A program made the position numbers and the translations under genes. A DNA stretch of 64,000 nucleotides from Tateyamaria sp947503385. Its GTDB lineage: Bacteria; Pseudomonadota; Alphaproteobacteria; Rhodobacterales; Rhodobacteraceae. The DNA is taken from the NCBI RefSeq assembly GCF_051195235.1, contig NZ_JBNFZM010000002.1, positions 1 to 64,000 of the forward strand, read 5' to 3'. Below, in pieces: positions 17,646 through 25,751 of the stretch. Within the stretch, counting starts at the first letter, position 1. Every line of letters starts with the position of its first letter. Below the pieces are notes generated by a model that did not search any database, was not told the origin of the DNA, and saw only the letters and a list, made by a program, of their open reading frames with translations.

Positions 17646-18450
17646 GTTCCTCATCCGTCTCTTCCTCACTGGTTGGTGCGCCATCTTCGCATCCATTGCA
17701 ACCGCCCACGAATTCTGGATCGAGGCGGAACGCTATCAGGTCCCCGCGGGCCAGAACATCGTGGCACGGTTCAAAAACGGTGAAACCTTCGAAGGTGTTT
17801 CACTGAGCTATTTCGACCGCAGCACGCAGCGCTTTGAACTGGTGACCGATGGGGTCGCCGCACCGGTGACACCACGTCTTGGCGACAACCCTGCGCTGGA
17901 TGTTCCGGCACCCGGCGATGGGCTTGCCGTTGTGCTGCACGAAACGACCCCGTCCTTTGTGACGTATAAACGCTGGGCCAAGTTTCAGAAATTCGCCGAT
18001 CACAAGGATTTTGCAGGCTGGCGGGCGCAACATGATGCGTTGGGATTTCCGCCGCCGCCCTTCAAGGAACGCTACACCCGTCACGCCAAGGCGCTGATCG
18101 CCGTGGGCGACGACGGCGCGGGCGCGGATGCGCGCTATGGCCTGCTGACCGAGTTTGTGGCGCTGACCAACCCCTATGTGCCCGGCTTTAACAATGTGAT
18201 GCGGGTGCAGGTGCATTACGGTGATGCCACGCGGCCGGATGCGCAGGTCGAAGTGTTCGACCGTGCGCCCGACGACAGTGTGACGGTCACGCTGTACCGC
18301 ACCGATGCCGACGGCATCGCGGCGGTCCCCGTTACGCCCGGCCACGACTATCTGTTCGATGCGGTTGTGCTGGAACCCATCGCCGGGGATGAGACCGCCG
18401 TCTGGGACACACATTGGGCGGCGCTGACCTTCTCGGTGCCCGCGCAGTAG
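17644..18450 (+). CDS. DUF4198 domain protein, exported
   Basis: 268 residues. The signal peptide MFLIRLFLTGWCAIFASIATAHEFWIEA starts at the first Met, which fixes the start at 17644. The mature protein begins HEFWIEAERYQVPAGQ, the hallmark of DUF4198 proteins, which are often linked to nickel/cobalt uptake as periplasmic partners. The C-terminal part has an Ig-like fold pattern. It is divergent from the HupE/UreJ gene with the two ATG codons overlapping by two bases, and the shared metal-transport theme suggests they act together. Confidence 0.82.
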   Translation: MFLIRLFLTGWCAIFASIATAHEFWIEAERYQVPAGQNIVARFKNGETFEGVSLSYFDRSTQRFELVTDGVAAPVTPRLGDNPALDVPAPGDGLAVVLHETTPSFVTYKRWAKFQKFADHKDFAGWRAQHDALGFPPPPFKERYTRHAKALIAVGDDGAGADARYGLLTEFVALTNPYVPGFNNVMRVQVHYGDATRPDAQVEVFDRAPDDSVTVTLYRTDADGIAAVPVTPGHDYLFDAVVLEPIAGDETAVWDTHWAALTFSVPAQ

Positions 18451-18488
18451 CCCTTGTTCTTCGCAGGCGCGGGGTGCACAACCGCCCC

Positions 18489-19382
18489 ATGACGCGCAGT
18501 CCTGATATCCTTTGCATCGGTTCGGTCCTTTGGGACGTGATCGGTCGCGCGCCGCTCGCCATGCGCCAAGGGTCGGACGTGCCGGGCCGCATCACCCGCC
18601 TGCCCGGCGGGGTGGCGATGAACATCGCCATGACGCTGGCCCGGTTCGGCCTGACGCCCGCCCTGCTGACCGCCATTGGACGCGACGCCGAAGGCGACGA
18701 GTTGATCAATGCCTGTACCGCGCGGGGGCTGATCACCGATACGGTCTACCGTTCGGACGATTTGCCCACTGACCAGTATATGGCCGTCGAAGGGGCCAAC
18801 GGCCTGATCGCCGCCATCGCGGACGCGCATTCACTGGAAAGCGCGGGGGCAAAGATCCTGCGCCCGCTGCTGGACGGCACCATCGCGACCAGCGACGCGC
18901 CCTATAGCGGGCTTGCGGCCCTTGACGGCAACCTGACCATCGACCTGCTGAACGAGATCGCATCAAGCCCGGTTTTGGCGCAGGCAGACCTGCGCGTGGC
19001 GCCCGCCTCACCCGGCAAGGCCGAACGGTTGATCCCGTTTCTCAGCCACGGGCGTGGCACGCTTTATGTGAACCTCGAAGAGGCGGGGCTGTTGTGCCAG
19101 CGCAGCTTTGCCAGCTCTGCGGAAGCGGCCCGGGGCGTGCTTGACCGGGGCGCGGCCCGTGTCCTGGTGACAGACGGGGGCGACACGGCTACCGTCGGCG
19201 GTCCTGACGGGCTGCACAGCGCCACGCCGCCGCAGGTGCTGGTCACGCGGGTGACGGGCGCGGGCGATACATTCATGGCCGCCCATATCGCCGCCGAGAT
19301 GCGCGGCGCGGCACCGGATGCAGCCCTTGCCCAAGCGCTGGAGACAGCGGCCAATTATGTTTCAGGAAAGACACCGGGATGA
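18489..19382 (+). CDS. psuK: PfkB-family carbohydrate kinase, probable pseudouridine kinase
   Basis: 297 residues of the ribokinase family. The N-terminal signature is GGVAMNIAMTLARFGL, and the C-terminal ATP/catalytic block is VTRVTGAGDTFMAAH with the catalytic Asp. The start at 18489 (MTRSPDILCIGSVLWDVIG) fits the family. It overlaps psuG as ATGA, and this pairing identifies it: PsuK phosphorylates pseudouridine to pseudouridine-5'-phosphate, which PsuG then splits. Pseudouridine comes from RNA turnover or from outside the cell; no transporter is adjacent. Confidence 0.9.
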   Translation: MTRSPDILCIGSVLWDVIGRAPLAMRQGSDVPGRITRLPGGVAMNIAMTLARFGLTPALLTAIGRDAEGDELINACTARGLITDTVYRSDDLPTDQYMAVEGANGLIAAIADAHSLESAGAKILRPLLDGTIATSDAPYSGLAALDGNLTIDLLNEIASSPVLAQADLRVAPASPGKAERLIPFLSHGRGTLYVNLEEAGLLCQRSFASSAEAARGVLDRGAARVLVTDGGDTATVGGPDGLHSATPPQVLVTRVTGAGDTFMAAHIAAEMRGAAPDAALAQALETAANYVSGKTPG

Positions 19383-20299
19383 CCCTTTTTACCCCTTCCC
19401 CCGAAGTGGCGCAGGCGCTGGAACAAGGCGCGCCTGTTGTGGCCCTCGAAAGCACCATTATCACCCACGGGATGCCGTGGCCGCAAAACCTCGATGTTGC
19501 CCGGCAGGTCGAGGCGGATGTGCGCGCCGCAGGTGCGGTGCCCGCCACAATGGCGGTGATCAATGGCACCTTGCATGTCGGGTTGACGGACACACAGCTT
19601 GAAACGCTGGCACAGGCCCAGAACGTGGCCAAGCTCAGCCGTGCGGATATGGCCGTATGCATGGCCGCAGGCGGCACTGGGGCCACGACTGTTGCCGCCA
19701 CGATGATTGCCGCGCGCATCGCCGGTATCGCGGTCTTTGCCACCGGGGGCATCGGTGGCGTGCACAAAGGGGCCGAACACAGCTTTGACATCTCTGCCGA
19801 TCTGATGGAACTGGCGCAGAGCCCCGTGACAGTTGTGGCCGCCGGGGCCAAGGCGATCCTCGACATCCCCAAAACGCTCGAAGTGCTCGAAACCCAAGGC
19901 GTGGCCGTGATTGCCTTTGGTCAGGACGACATGCCCGCCTTCTGGTCGCGCAGTGCCGGGATCAAGGCACCGCTGCGGATGGACAGCGCCGCCGACATCG
20001 CCGCAGCCCACGCCATGCGCGCCCGGCTGGGCCTGCCCGGCGGGCAGCTTGTGGCCAACCCGATCCCGACCAACGCCGAGATCGACCGCGAGACGCTTGC
20101 CCCGATTATCGCCCGCGCCGCGGCGGATGCGGAGGCGCATGGCATCACCGGCAAGGGTGTCACGCCCTACCTGTTGCAGCGTATCTTCGAGTTGACCGAA
20201 GGCCGGTCACTTGAGGCCAATATCGCACTGGTTCGCAACAATGCCCGGCTTGCGGCGGAAATAGCCACGAATTTGGGCAGTGCCACGCGCCAAACATGA
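19379..20299 (+). CDS. psuG: Pseudouridine-5'-phosphate glycosidase
   Basis: 306 residues. It cleaves the C-C bond of pseudouridine-5'-phosphate to give uracil and ribose-5-phosphate. Family blocks are ALESTIITHGMPWPQN, CMAAGGTGATTVAATM, FATGGIGGVHKGAEHSFDIS with the catalytic region, and VANPIPTNAEID. Length and motifs are standard. It begins inside the psuK stop codon (ATGA at 19379), so translation is coupled. Confidence 0.95.
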   Translation: MTLFTPSPEVAQALEQGAPVVALESTIITHGMPWPQNLDVARQVEADVRAAGAVPATMAVINGTLHVGLTDTQLETLAQAQNVAKLSRADMAVCMAAGGTGATTVAATMIAARIAGIAVFATGGIGGVHKGAEHSFDISADLMELAQSPVTVVAAGAKAILDIPKTLEVLETQGVAVIAFGQDDMPAFWSRSAGIKAPLRMDSAADIAAAHAMRARLGLPGGQLVANPIPTNAEIDRETLAPIIARAAADAEAHGITGKGVTPYLLQRIFELTEGRSLEANIALVRNNARLAAEIATNLGSATRQT

Positions 20300-20325
20300 C
20301 CCAATCCGCGCAAGGCATTGTAGTT

Positions 20326-20361
20326 GCTGGCCCGCTCGCCTAACTAGGCAACGCAACTGCA
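20326..20361 (+). promoter_or_regulatory. Nested inverted repeats upstream of the DUF502 gene
   Basis: GCCTA-AC-TAGGC at 20339-20350 lies inside a wider AGTTGC/GCAACT pair in the 72-nt gap between psuG and the DUF502 gene. It may be an operator or a 5' leader fold. No T tract follows. Confidence 0.3.
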
Positions 20362-20371
20362 GGCCGACCAC

Positions 20372-21121
20372 ATGAACACACCCTTTGACCCAGACACGCC
20401 CCGCCGCCCGGGTCTTATCGCGCGGCTTCGGGCGTCGTTCTTGACGGGGCTCGTGGTCATCGCTCCGGTGGGGCTGACCATTTGGCTGATCTGGACCGTG
20501 ATCGGCTGGGTCGATGGCTTTGTCTGGCCACTGGTGCCGACCGCGTGGCAACCCGATTCCATTGTGAACTACTGGCTGGGCAATCCCCGCTTTGTTGTGG
20601 GACCCGACGGCACACGCGTGCCCAACGAAGACTGGGTCCGCGTGAATGTGCGCGGTGTGGGCGTCATCGTTTTCCTGCTGTTCACCGTGTTCATCGGCTG
20701 GGTCGCCAAAGGGTATATCGGCAGATCACTGATCCGCTGGGCAGAACATGTGGTCGAACGCACACCCGTGGTCCGGTCCATCTATTCCGGGATCAAGCAG
20801 ATCTCTGAGACGGTGTTTGCACAATCCGAACGGTCCTTTGAACAGGCCTGCCTGATTGAATATCCGCGCAAGGGCATCTGGGCGATCGGGTTCATCTCTA
20901 CAACCGCCAAGGGCGAGGTCAGCGCCAAGGGTGGCAACACCGGTGAGATGCTCAGCATCTTTGTGCCCACCACTCCGAACCCGACATCCGGCTTTCTGCT
21001 GTTTCTGCCCGAAGAGGACGTGATCCCGCTCGATATGTCGGTCGAGGATGCGGCGAAGCTCGTGATTTCCGCGGGCCTCGTCTATCCCAACGGCAAGGAC
21101 CCGACCGAGCCGCCACGCTGA
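20372..21121 (+). CDS. DUF502 family membrane protein
   Basis: 249 residues. Two membrane segments at about 22-46 (LTGLVVIAPVGLTIWLIWTVI) and 92-112 (VGVIVFLLFTVFIGWVAKGYIG) are followed by the conserved VERTPVVRSIYSGIKQISETVF and a cytosolic beta-rich domain with VFVPTTPNPTSGFLLFLP-like sequence. This is the DUF502 layout, a widespread family of unknown role found in bacteria and plants. An Arg/Pro-rich N-terminus precedes the first helix. Confidence 0.93.
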   Translation: MNTPFDPDTPRRPGLIARLRASFLTGLVVIAPVGLTIWLIWTVIGWVDGFVWPLVPTAWQPDSIVNYWLGNPRFVVGPDGTRVPNEDWVRVNVRGVGVIVFLLFTVFIGWVAKGYIGRSLIRWAEHVVERTPVVRSIYSGIKQISETVFAQSERSFEQACLIEYPRKGIWAIGFISTTAKGEVSAKGGNTGEMLSIFVPTTPNPTSGFLLFLPEEDVIPLDMSVEDAAKLVISAGLVYPNGKDPTEPPR

Positions 21122-21128
21122 TCCGGCG

Positions 21129-22004
21129 TCAGTTTTGCGGACGTGACGCGAGGTGCACCGCCACGTAGACCGCGGCTGCCGTCACAATCGCCATGCCCAT
21201 CAAGCCCGCGATGCCGGGCAATTGGGCAAAAATCACCACGTCAAACAGCAGCGCCCAGATGAGGCTGGTGAAATCAAAGGGCGCAAGGGTGCTGATCGGG
21301 CTGCGCAGCACCGCCTCGTTCGCTGCGATATGCGCCAGCCCCCCCAACAGCCCCGCGACCACCAGCCAGAGCAATGCAGGCCCCGTCGTCTCCGCCCAGC
21401 CAAAGGGCAACGTCATCAGACCAACCACCGCCGAAGTAATGGCAAAATAGAACGCAATCGTCGCCGGACGTTCTGTGATCGTCATCCGTTTGGTGTGGAC
21501 CCGGACAAAAGCCATCGTGACGGCATAGGCTAGGCCCGCCACAACACCGATCAGCGCGCCCTGCCCCGGACGCTCCAGCGCGTCCCACAACAGGCCCAAC
21601 ACGCCGCAAAATCCCGCTCCAACCGCCATATACAAACGCCAGCCGATCACCTCGTGCAGCCACAGCGCCGCAAGCGGCAGCACAAGGATCGGCGCCAGAA
21701 AGGCCAGCGCCTGCGCATTCGCCACCGGCAGGTAGGCCAGCGACACAAACGACATCGCCATGGAGAACGCGCCAAACAACCCGCGGGTCAGATGCAGGCC
21801 CGGGCGCGCGGTCTGCAAGGCTTGCGGGAACTCGGACCGCAAAGCGGTGTAGATCACGATCGGCACCAGCGCGATTACAGACCGCCAGAACATGATCTGG
21901 CCAATCGCGACGGTCTTGGCCGCCTCGTGTACTGCAGCGGACATGGCGGTGATCAGGAACGCGGCCAGCAGGCGGAGCCATATCCCATGCCGGACGTCAG
22001 TCAT
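21129..22004 (-). CDS. DMT superfamily (EamA) transporter
   Basis: 291 residues with ten hydrophobic helices in two EamA repeats, the usual drug/metabolite transporter form. The start at 22004 (MTDVRHGIWLRLLAAFLI) puts the first helix at the N-terminus; an in-frame codon 45 nt upstream is less likely. The export substrate cannot be inferred. A Rho-independent terminator sits 62-92 nt upstream of the start on the same strand (see 22067-22096), so expression may be controlled by attenuation or the upstream signal may belong to an independent small RNA. Confidence 0.9.
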   Translation of the reverse strand: MTDVRHGIWLRLLAAFLITAMSAAVHEAAKTVAIGQIMFWRSVIALVPIVIYTALRSEFPQALQTARPGLHLTRGLFGAFSMAMSFVSLAYLPVANAQALAFLAPILVLPLAALWLHEVIGWRLYMAVGAGFCGVLGLLWDALERPGQGALIGVVAGLAYAVTMAFVRVHTKRMTITERPATIAFYFAITSAVVGLMTLPFGWAETTGPALLWLVVAGLLGGLAHIAANEAVLRSPISTLAPFDFTSLIWALLFDVVIFAQLPGIAGLMGMAIVTAAAVYVAVHLASRPQN

Positions 22005-22066
22005 GTCGCGGTTTCCGATCCCGTGTGCTTGCCCGATTTCCGGGCCCACCGATTGCGCAACGTGCC

Positions 22067-22096
22067 AAAAAAAAACGCCAGCACGAAGCTGGCGTT
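22067..22096 (-). terminator. Strong Rho-independent terminator, minus strand
   Basis: AACGCCAGC/GCTGGCGTT form a perfect 9-bp stem (22074-22082 with 22088-22096) around a 5-nt loop; on the minus strand the stem runs directly into nine T. It ends no annotated gene: the next gene on that strand starts downstream at 22004, and the upstream side is the 5' region of a plus-strand gene. Confidence 0.85.
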
Positions 22097-22143
22097 AAGT
22101 TATTGAGGCAGGTTTCATACAGGCAAGAAACCTATCGAGCAGT
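22067..22143 (-). ncRNA. Candidate small RNA or attenuated leader, about 77 nt
   Basis: On the minus strand a sigma70-like promoter (TTGGAC at 22179-22174, 18-nt spacer, TATAAA at 22155-22150) predicts a start near 22143. The transcript would contain a hairpin with perfect arms AGGTTTC/GAAACCT (22133-22127 and 22116-22110), an eight-codon frame ATG…TAA (22118-22095, peptide MKPASIT) whose stop codon lies in the terminator stem, and then the terminator. All signals lie in a 254-nt intergenic region. It could be a free-standing Hfq-type small RNA or the attenuated leader of the DMT transporter gene. I do not recognise it as a named RNA family. Confidence 0.55.
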
Positions 22144-22149
22144 GCCCTC

Positions 22150-22179
22150 TTTATACGCAAACCCGCCCGAAGAGTCCAA
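22150..22179 (-). promoter_or_regulatory. Sigma70-type promoter for the candidate small RNA
   Basis: Minus strand -35 TTGGAC (22179-22174) and -10 TATAAA (22155-22150) separated by 18 nt. Both hexamers are within one or two changes of consensus, unusually good for this GC-rich genome. Confidence 0.5.
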
Positions 22180-22258
22180 GCTAAAAGTTTGATAATGCGT
22201 AAATGTCCTGACGCCGCTAAGGTTAACAAAACAAGGGCTATGAGGGATTGTTGCCAAA

Positions 22259-24088
22259 ATGGAGCAGGATTTTTTCCAAATCAAACGCCGCCCCCTGGCG
22301 GGGCTCAGCGCGATTCTGAGCGCGGTGCTTTTGACGGCGGGAATGGCGCAGGCGGACCCGGCACATGGCATAGCTATGTATGGTGCACCGCAACTTCCAC
22401 AGGATTTTGTGTCCCTGCCCCACGCCAATCCGGACGCGCCAAAGGGCGGGGCGATCACGCTGGCCAACACCGGCAGTTTTGATTCGCTCAACCCCTACAT
22501 CCAGAAGGGCAACGTGCCTTGGCAGCTGCGCTTTTTGACCCACGAAAGCCTGATGGGTCGCAACCGGGGCGAACCCTTTGCGCTCTATGGTCTGCTGGCC
22601 GAATCGATTGAGACGGACGAGGACCGCACATGGGTCGAATTCACCCTGCGCGAAGAGGCCCGATTCTCTGACGGCAGCCCGGTCACGGTTGAGGATGTCA
22701 TCTGGTCCTACGAAACGCTTGGCACCCAAGGGCATGGCCGCTACCGCAGCCTCTGGACCCAGATCGAAACGCTGGAACAAACCGGTCCACGGTCGGTCAG
22801 GTTCACCTTCAACGCCGACAACCGCGAACTGGCCTTGCTGGCCGGGATGCGTCCGATCCTGCAAAAAGCACAATGGGAGGGCAAAGACTTTGCCGCGGCA
22901 GGCATCGCCGATGTGCCCATGGGCACCGGCCCTTATGTGATCAGCGATTACGAGGCCGCGCGCGGCGTAACGCTCACCCGCAACCCGGATTATTGGGGCG
23001 CGGATTTGAACTTTCGCCGGGGGACGTTCAACTTTGACGAAATCACCATCGATTTCTACGGCGACGGCGATGTGGTTCTCGAAGCGTTTAAGGCCGGTGA
23101 CGTGTCCGCAATCCGCGAATTCAACGCGGAAAACTGGGCCAGCGGGTATGATTTCCCCCGCGTGGACAGTCGCGCGGTCATAAAATCCGAGATCCCGCAC
23201 CAGAAACCGTCAGGCATCACCGGCTTTGTGATGAACACGCGCAAGGCCCCGTTTGACGACTGGCGTGTGCGCGAGGCGCTGATCACCGCGTTCAATTTCG
23301 AATATATCAACGACACGCTCACAGGCGGCGCGCAGCCGCGCATCACCTCGTATTTCTCAAACTCGCCGCTGGCGATGGAACCGGGGGCCGCCACGGGGCG
23401 CGTGGCCGAATTGCTCGCCCCGTTCAACGGCAAGGTGCTGCCCGGCGTCATGGAAGGCTACACGCTGCCCGAAAGCGACGGCTCCTTGCGCAACCGGCGC
23501 GGGCTGCGCCGCGCGCTGGTATTGATGGAAGACGCCGGCTGGACACCGCAGGACGGCACGCTGCGCAATGCCGAAGGGGATGCGATGGCGTTCACCATCC
23601 TGCTGGATCAGAACAATTCCGAACACCGGGCCATTGCCGATCTGTATATGCAGGGGCTCGAACAGTTGGGCATCGACGTGTCCGTCGAACTGGTGGACGG
23701 CGCGCAATTCACCGCGCGCACTGGCACCTACGATTTCGATATGACCTATCACCGCCGCGCCATGTCGCTCAGCCCCGGCAACGAACAGTATTTCTACTGG
23801 GGGTCCAAGGCCGCGGATGAGGACGGAACGCCCAACCTGATGGGGGCCAAAGATCCGGCGATTGATGCGATGATCAGCGCAATGCTGACCGCGACAACCC
23901 GTGACGACAGTATCGCGGCCACCCGCGCGCTTGACCGTCTGCTGACCGCAGGGCGCTATGTGGTGCCGTTCTGGCAGTTCACGGCAGGGCGCATCGCCCA
24001 CGTGGCCGAGATGAAATACCCCGAAACATTGCCAATCTATGGCGACGGCCCGGACTGGATGCCGCAGTTCTGGTGGTACGAAGAATAA
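22259..24088 (+). CDS. ABC transporter peptide-binding protein (SBP family 5, YejA type)
   Basis: 609 residues with a signal peptide ending near AGMAQADPAHG. It belongs to the extracellular solute-binding family 5: GFDSLNPY-like block (SFDSLNPYIQKGN), EFTLREEARFSDGSPVTVEDV, GTGPYVISDYEAARGVTLTRNPDYWG. The length and the ETLG…RYR / NFDEITIDFYGD segments fit the YejA/microcin-C-oligopeptide branch. No permease or ATPase gene follows, so it is an orphan binding protein or its partners are elsewhere. Only 4 nt separate it from the aquaporin gene, suggesting one transcript. Confidence 0.92.
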   Translation: MEQDFFQIKRRPLAGLSAILSAVLLTAGMAQADPAHGIAMYGAPQLPQDFVSLPHANPDAPKGGAITLANTGSFDSLNPYIQKGNVPWQLRFLTHESLMGRNRGEPFALYGLLAESIETDEDRTWVEFTLREEARFSDGSPVTVEDVIWSYETLGTQGHGRYRSLWTQIETLEQTGPRSVRFTFNADNRELALLAGMRPILQKAQWEGKDFAAAGIADVPMGTGPYVISDYEAARGVTLTRNPDYWGADLNFRRGTFNFDEITIDFYGDGDVVLEAFKAGDVSAIREFNAENWASGYDFPRVDSRAVIKSEIPHQKPSGITGFVMNTRKAPFDDWRVREALITAFNFEYINDTLTGGAQPRITSYFSNSPLAMEPGAATGRVAELLAPFNGKVLPGVMEGYTLPESDGSLRNRRGLRRALVLMEDAGWTPQDGTLRNAEGDAMAFTILLDQNNSEHRAIADLYMQGLEQLGIDVSVELVDGAQFTARTGTYDFDMTYHRRAMSLSPGNEQYFYWGSKAADEDGTPNLMGAKDPAIDAMISAMLTATTRDDSIAATRALDRLLTAGRYVVPFWQFTAGRIAHVAEMKYPETLPIYGDGPDWMPQFWWYEE

Positions 24089-24092
24089 CTCC

Positions 24093-24743
24093 ATGCTTCG
24101 CAAACTGGTTGCCGAAGGGTTGGGCACCGCCCTGTTGCTGACAGGTGTCATTGGTTCGGGCATTATGGGCGAGGCTCTGGCCGGTGGCACCGTTGCGATT
24201 GCATTGCTGGCCAATGCCATTGCAACCGGTTGCATCCTCTATTGCATCATCACCGTTCTGGGACCGATTTCAGGCGCACATTTCAATCCTGCCGTGACGC
24301 TCGCCTTTGCCCTGCGGGGCGAGATCGATCCGCGCAGGGCTGCCGCTTATGTGGCGGTTCAGGCGGTGGGCGCGATCTTGGGCGTTTGGGCAACGCACGC
24401 GATGTTCGATCTGCCGATCCTGCAACTGAGTGAAACGATGCAGCGCGCCGGCCCGGCACAATGGTGGTCCGAGGCGGTCGCAACCTTTGGTCTGCTGTTT
24501 GTGATCTTTGGCGGGCTCAAGGCGCGGCCCGACGCGGTGCCGGTTCTGGTGGCGCTTTACATCACGGGGGCCTATTGGTTCACCGCGTCGACCAGCTTTG
24601 CCAATCCGGCGGTGACACTGGCGCGCGGATTTTCCGACACGTTTGCGGGCATCTATCCCGGACACATCGCGGCGTTTGTGCTTGTTCAATGTGCGGTGGC
24701 GGCCGTGTCGGTGCGACCGTTGCGCCGACTGTTCCAGTATTAG
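24093..24743 (+). CDS. MIP family channel (aquaporin/glyceroporin-like)
   Basis: 216 residues and six helices with two NPA boxes: SGAHFNPAVTLAF in the first half and SFANPAVTLARGFSDTF in the second, the latter with the selectivity-filter arginine. Short loops and small residues near the filter resemble the AqpS/AqpZ-like group seen with arsenic genes in alphaproteobacteria, but no ars gene is here, so the solute (water, glycerol, arsenite or other) is open. The ATG at 24093 follows the binding-protein stop by 4 nt. Confidence 0.9.
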   Translation: MLRKLVAEGLGTALLLTGVIGSGIMGEALAGGTVAIALLANAIATGCILYCIITVLGPISGAHFNPAVTLAFALRGEIDPRRAAAYVAVQAVGAILGVWATHAMFDLPILQLSETMQRAGPAQWWSEAVATFGLLFVIFGGLKARPDAVPVLVALYITGAYWFTASTSFANPAVTLARGFSDTFAGIYPGHIAAFVLVQCAVAAVSVRPLRRLFQY

Positions 24744-24844
24744 GTTGCCCTGTCACCGAATTGTTATAGTTTACGCCGCGTGGGAATGATCTGCCGGGGG
24801 TGTCTGGCGGAGTATCGCAAAAAACCGATTTCGGGGGACCTGCC

Positions 24845-25060
24845 ATGAGCTGGAGTGATCTCACGCGCGACTGGGCCAGCAGCTATTCTGCGCTGCGGAA
24901 CGAATTTCCGCACCTTGAACCCAGCGCCATGCCGTTTCTCAAAGCGGATCAGGACCGGTTCGAAAGCTATCTCGCTGCAACGCACGACATGTCTCTGAAA
25001 GAGGCGCGCGCCGCATTTGACGCCTTTCTTGATCGTCGCAAGGGCCGCCAGTCGGCCTGA
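24845..25060 (+). CDS. Small acidic/basic hypothetical protein
   Basis: 71 residues, mostly helical by composition: MSWSDLTRDWASSYSALRNEFPHLE, FLKADQDRFESYLAATHDMSLKEARAAFDAFLDRR. GGGGGA lies just upstream of the ATG at 24845, which decides this start over an earlier frame. The pattern of a short two- or three-helix bundle is common in Rhodobacterales, sometimes near cell-envelope genes, but I assign no function. It is convergent with the XRE-cupin regulator and only 2 nt from its stop codon. Confidence 0.7.
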   Translation: MSWSDLTRDWASSYSALRNEFPHLEPSAMPFLKADQDRFESYLAATHDMSLKEARAAFDAFLDRRKGRQSA

Positions 25061-25062
25061 GG

Positions 25063-25686
25063 TCAGGCCAGCGACGTCACCCAAAGGATCGTCGCATCCT
25101 CATCGCTCATCGAAATGACATTGTGCCCCATCGTGGCGTCGTAATAGGCGCTGTCGCCTCGACGCATTTCCACCGGTTCGTAAAATTCGGTGTACAAAAG
25201 CACGACACCCGTCAGCACATACAGGAATTCCTCGCCATCGTGGCGGACCCAGCCGTCAAACTCTTCCATTGTGCGGGCGCGCACGCGGGCGCGGTATGGC
25301 AGCATCGTCTTTTTGGTCAGCGCCTCTGCCAGCAACTCGTGCTCGTAAGTGGCGGTGGCCTGCGCGTTGCCCTCGCCCGACTTGGTCATGACCATGCGCC
25401 CGTTGATCTGTCCCTTTTCCGGCGGGGTGAACAACTGCGGCACGGAAATCTCAAGACCCACGGCCAGTTTTTTGAGCGCCTCGTAGGTCGGCGACATCTG
25501 ACCGTTTTCGATCTTGGAAAGGGTCGACCGGGCCAAGCCCGCCTGCCCCGCCGCCTGTTCCAGCGTCCAGTCACGGGCCTTGCGCAATTCACGCACCCGC
25601 GCGCCCAGATCCAGCGGTTCGGACGCCTCATTCTGCCCGCCAGCGCGGGCAATCTGGATCAACGACTTGGGATCTTTGCCTTGCAT
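25063..25686 (-). CDS. XRE-family transcriptional regulator with cupin domain
   Basis: About 207 residues. The helix-turn-helix lies at about residues 27-82 (VRELRKARDWTLEQAAGQAGLARSTLSKIENGQMSPTYEALKKLA), and the C-terminal half is a cupin (EEFLYVLTGVVLLYT…MRRGDSAYYDATMGHNV). Such regulators bind a small ligand in the cupin and control a neighbouring catabolic gene. The divergent AMP ligase gene at 25752 is the likely target; the 65-nt gap must hold both promoters. Confidence 0.9.
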   Translation of the reverse strand: MQGKDPKSLIQIARAGGQNEASEPLDLGARVRELRKARDWTLEQAAGQAGLARSTLSKIENGQMSPTYEALKKLAVGLEISVPQLFTPPEKGQINGRMVMTKSGEGNAQATATYEHELLAEALTKKTMLPYRARVRARTMEEFDGWVRHDGEEFLYVLTGVVLLYTEFYEPVEMRRGDSAYYDATMGHNVISMSDEDATILWVTSLA

Positions 25687-25751
25687 GACGTCCTCTATAG
25701 GCGGGCGCCAGCGGGCTTGCAACGGTACGCGCAGACGTCTAGCGAGGCGTC

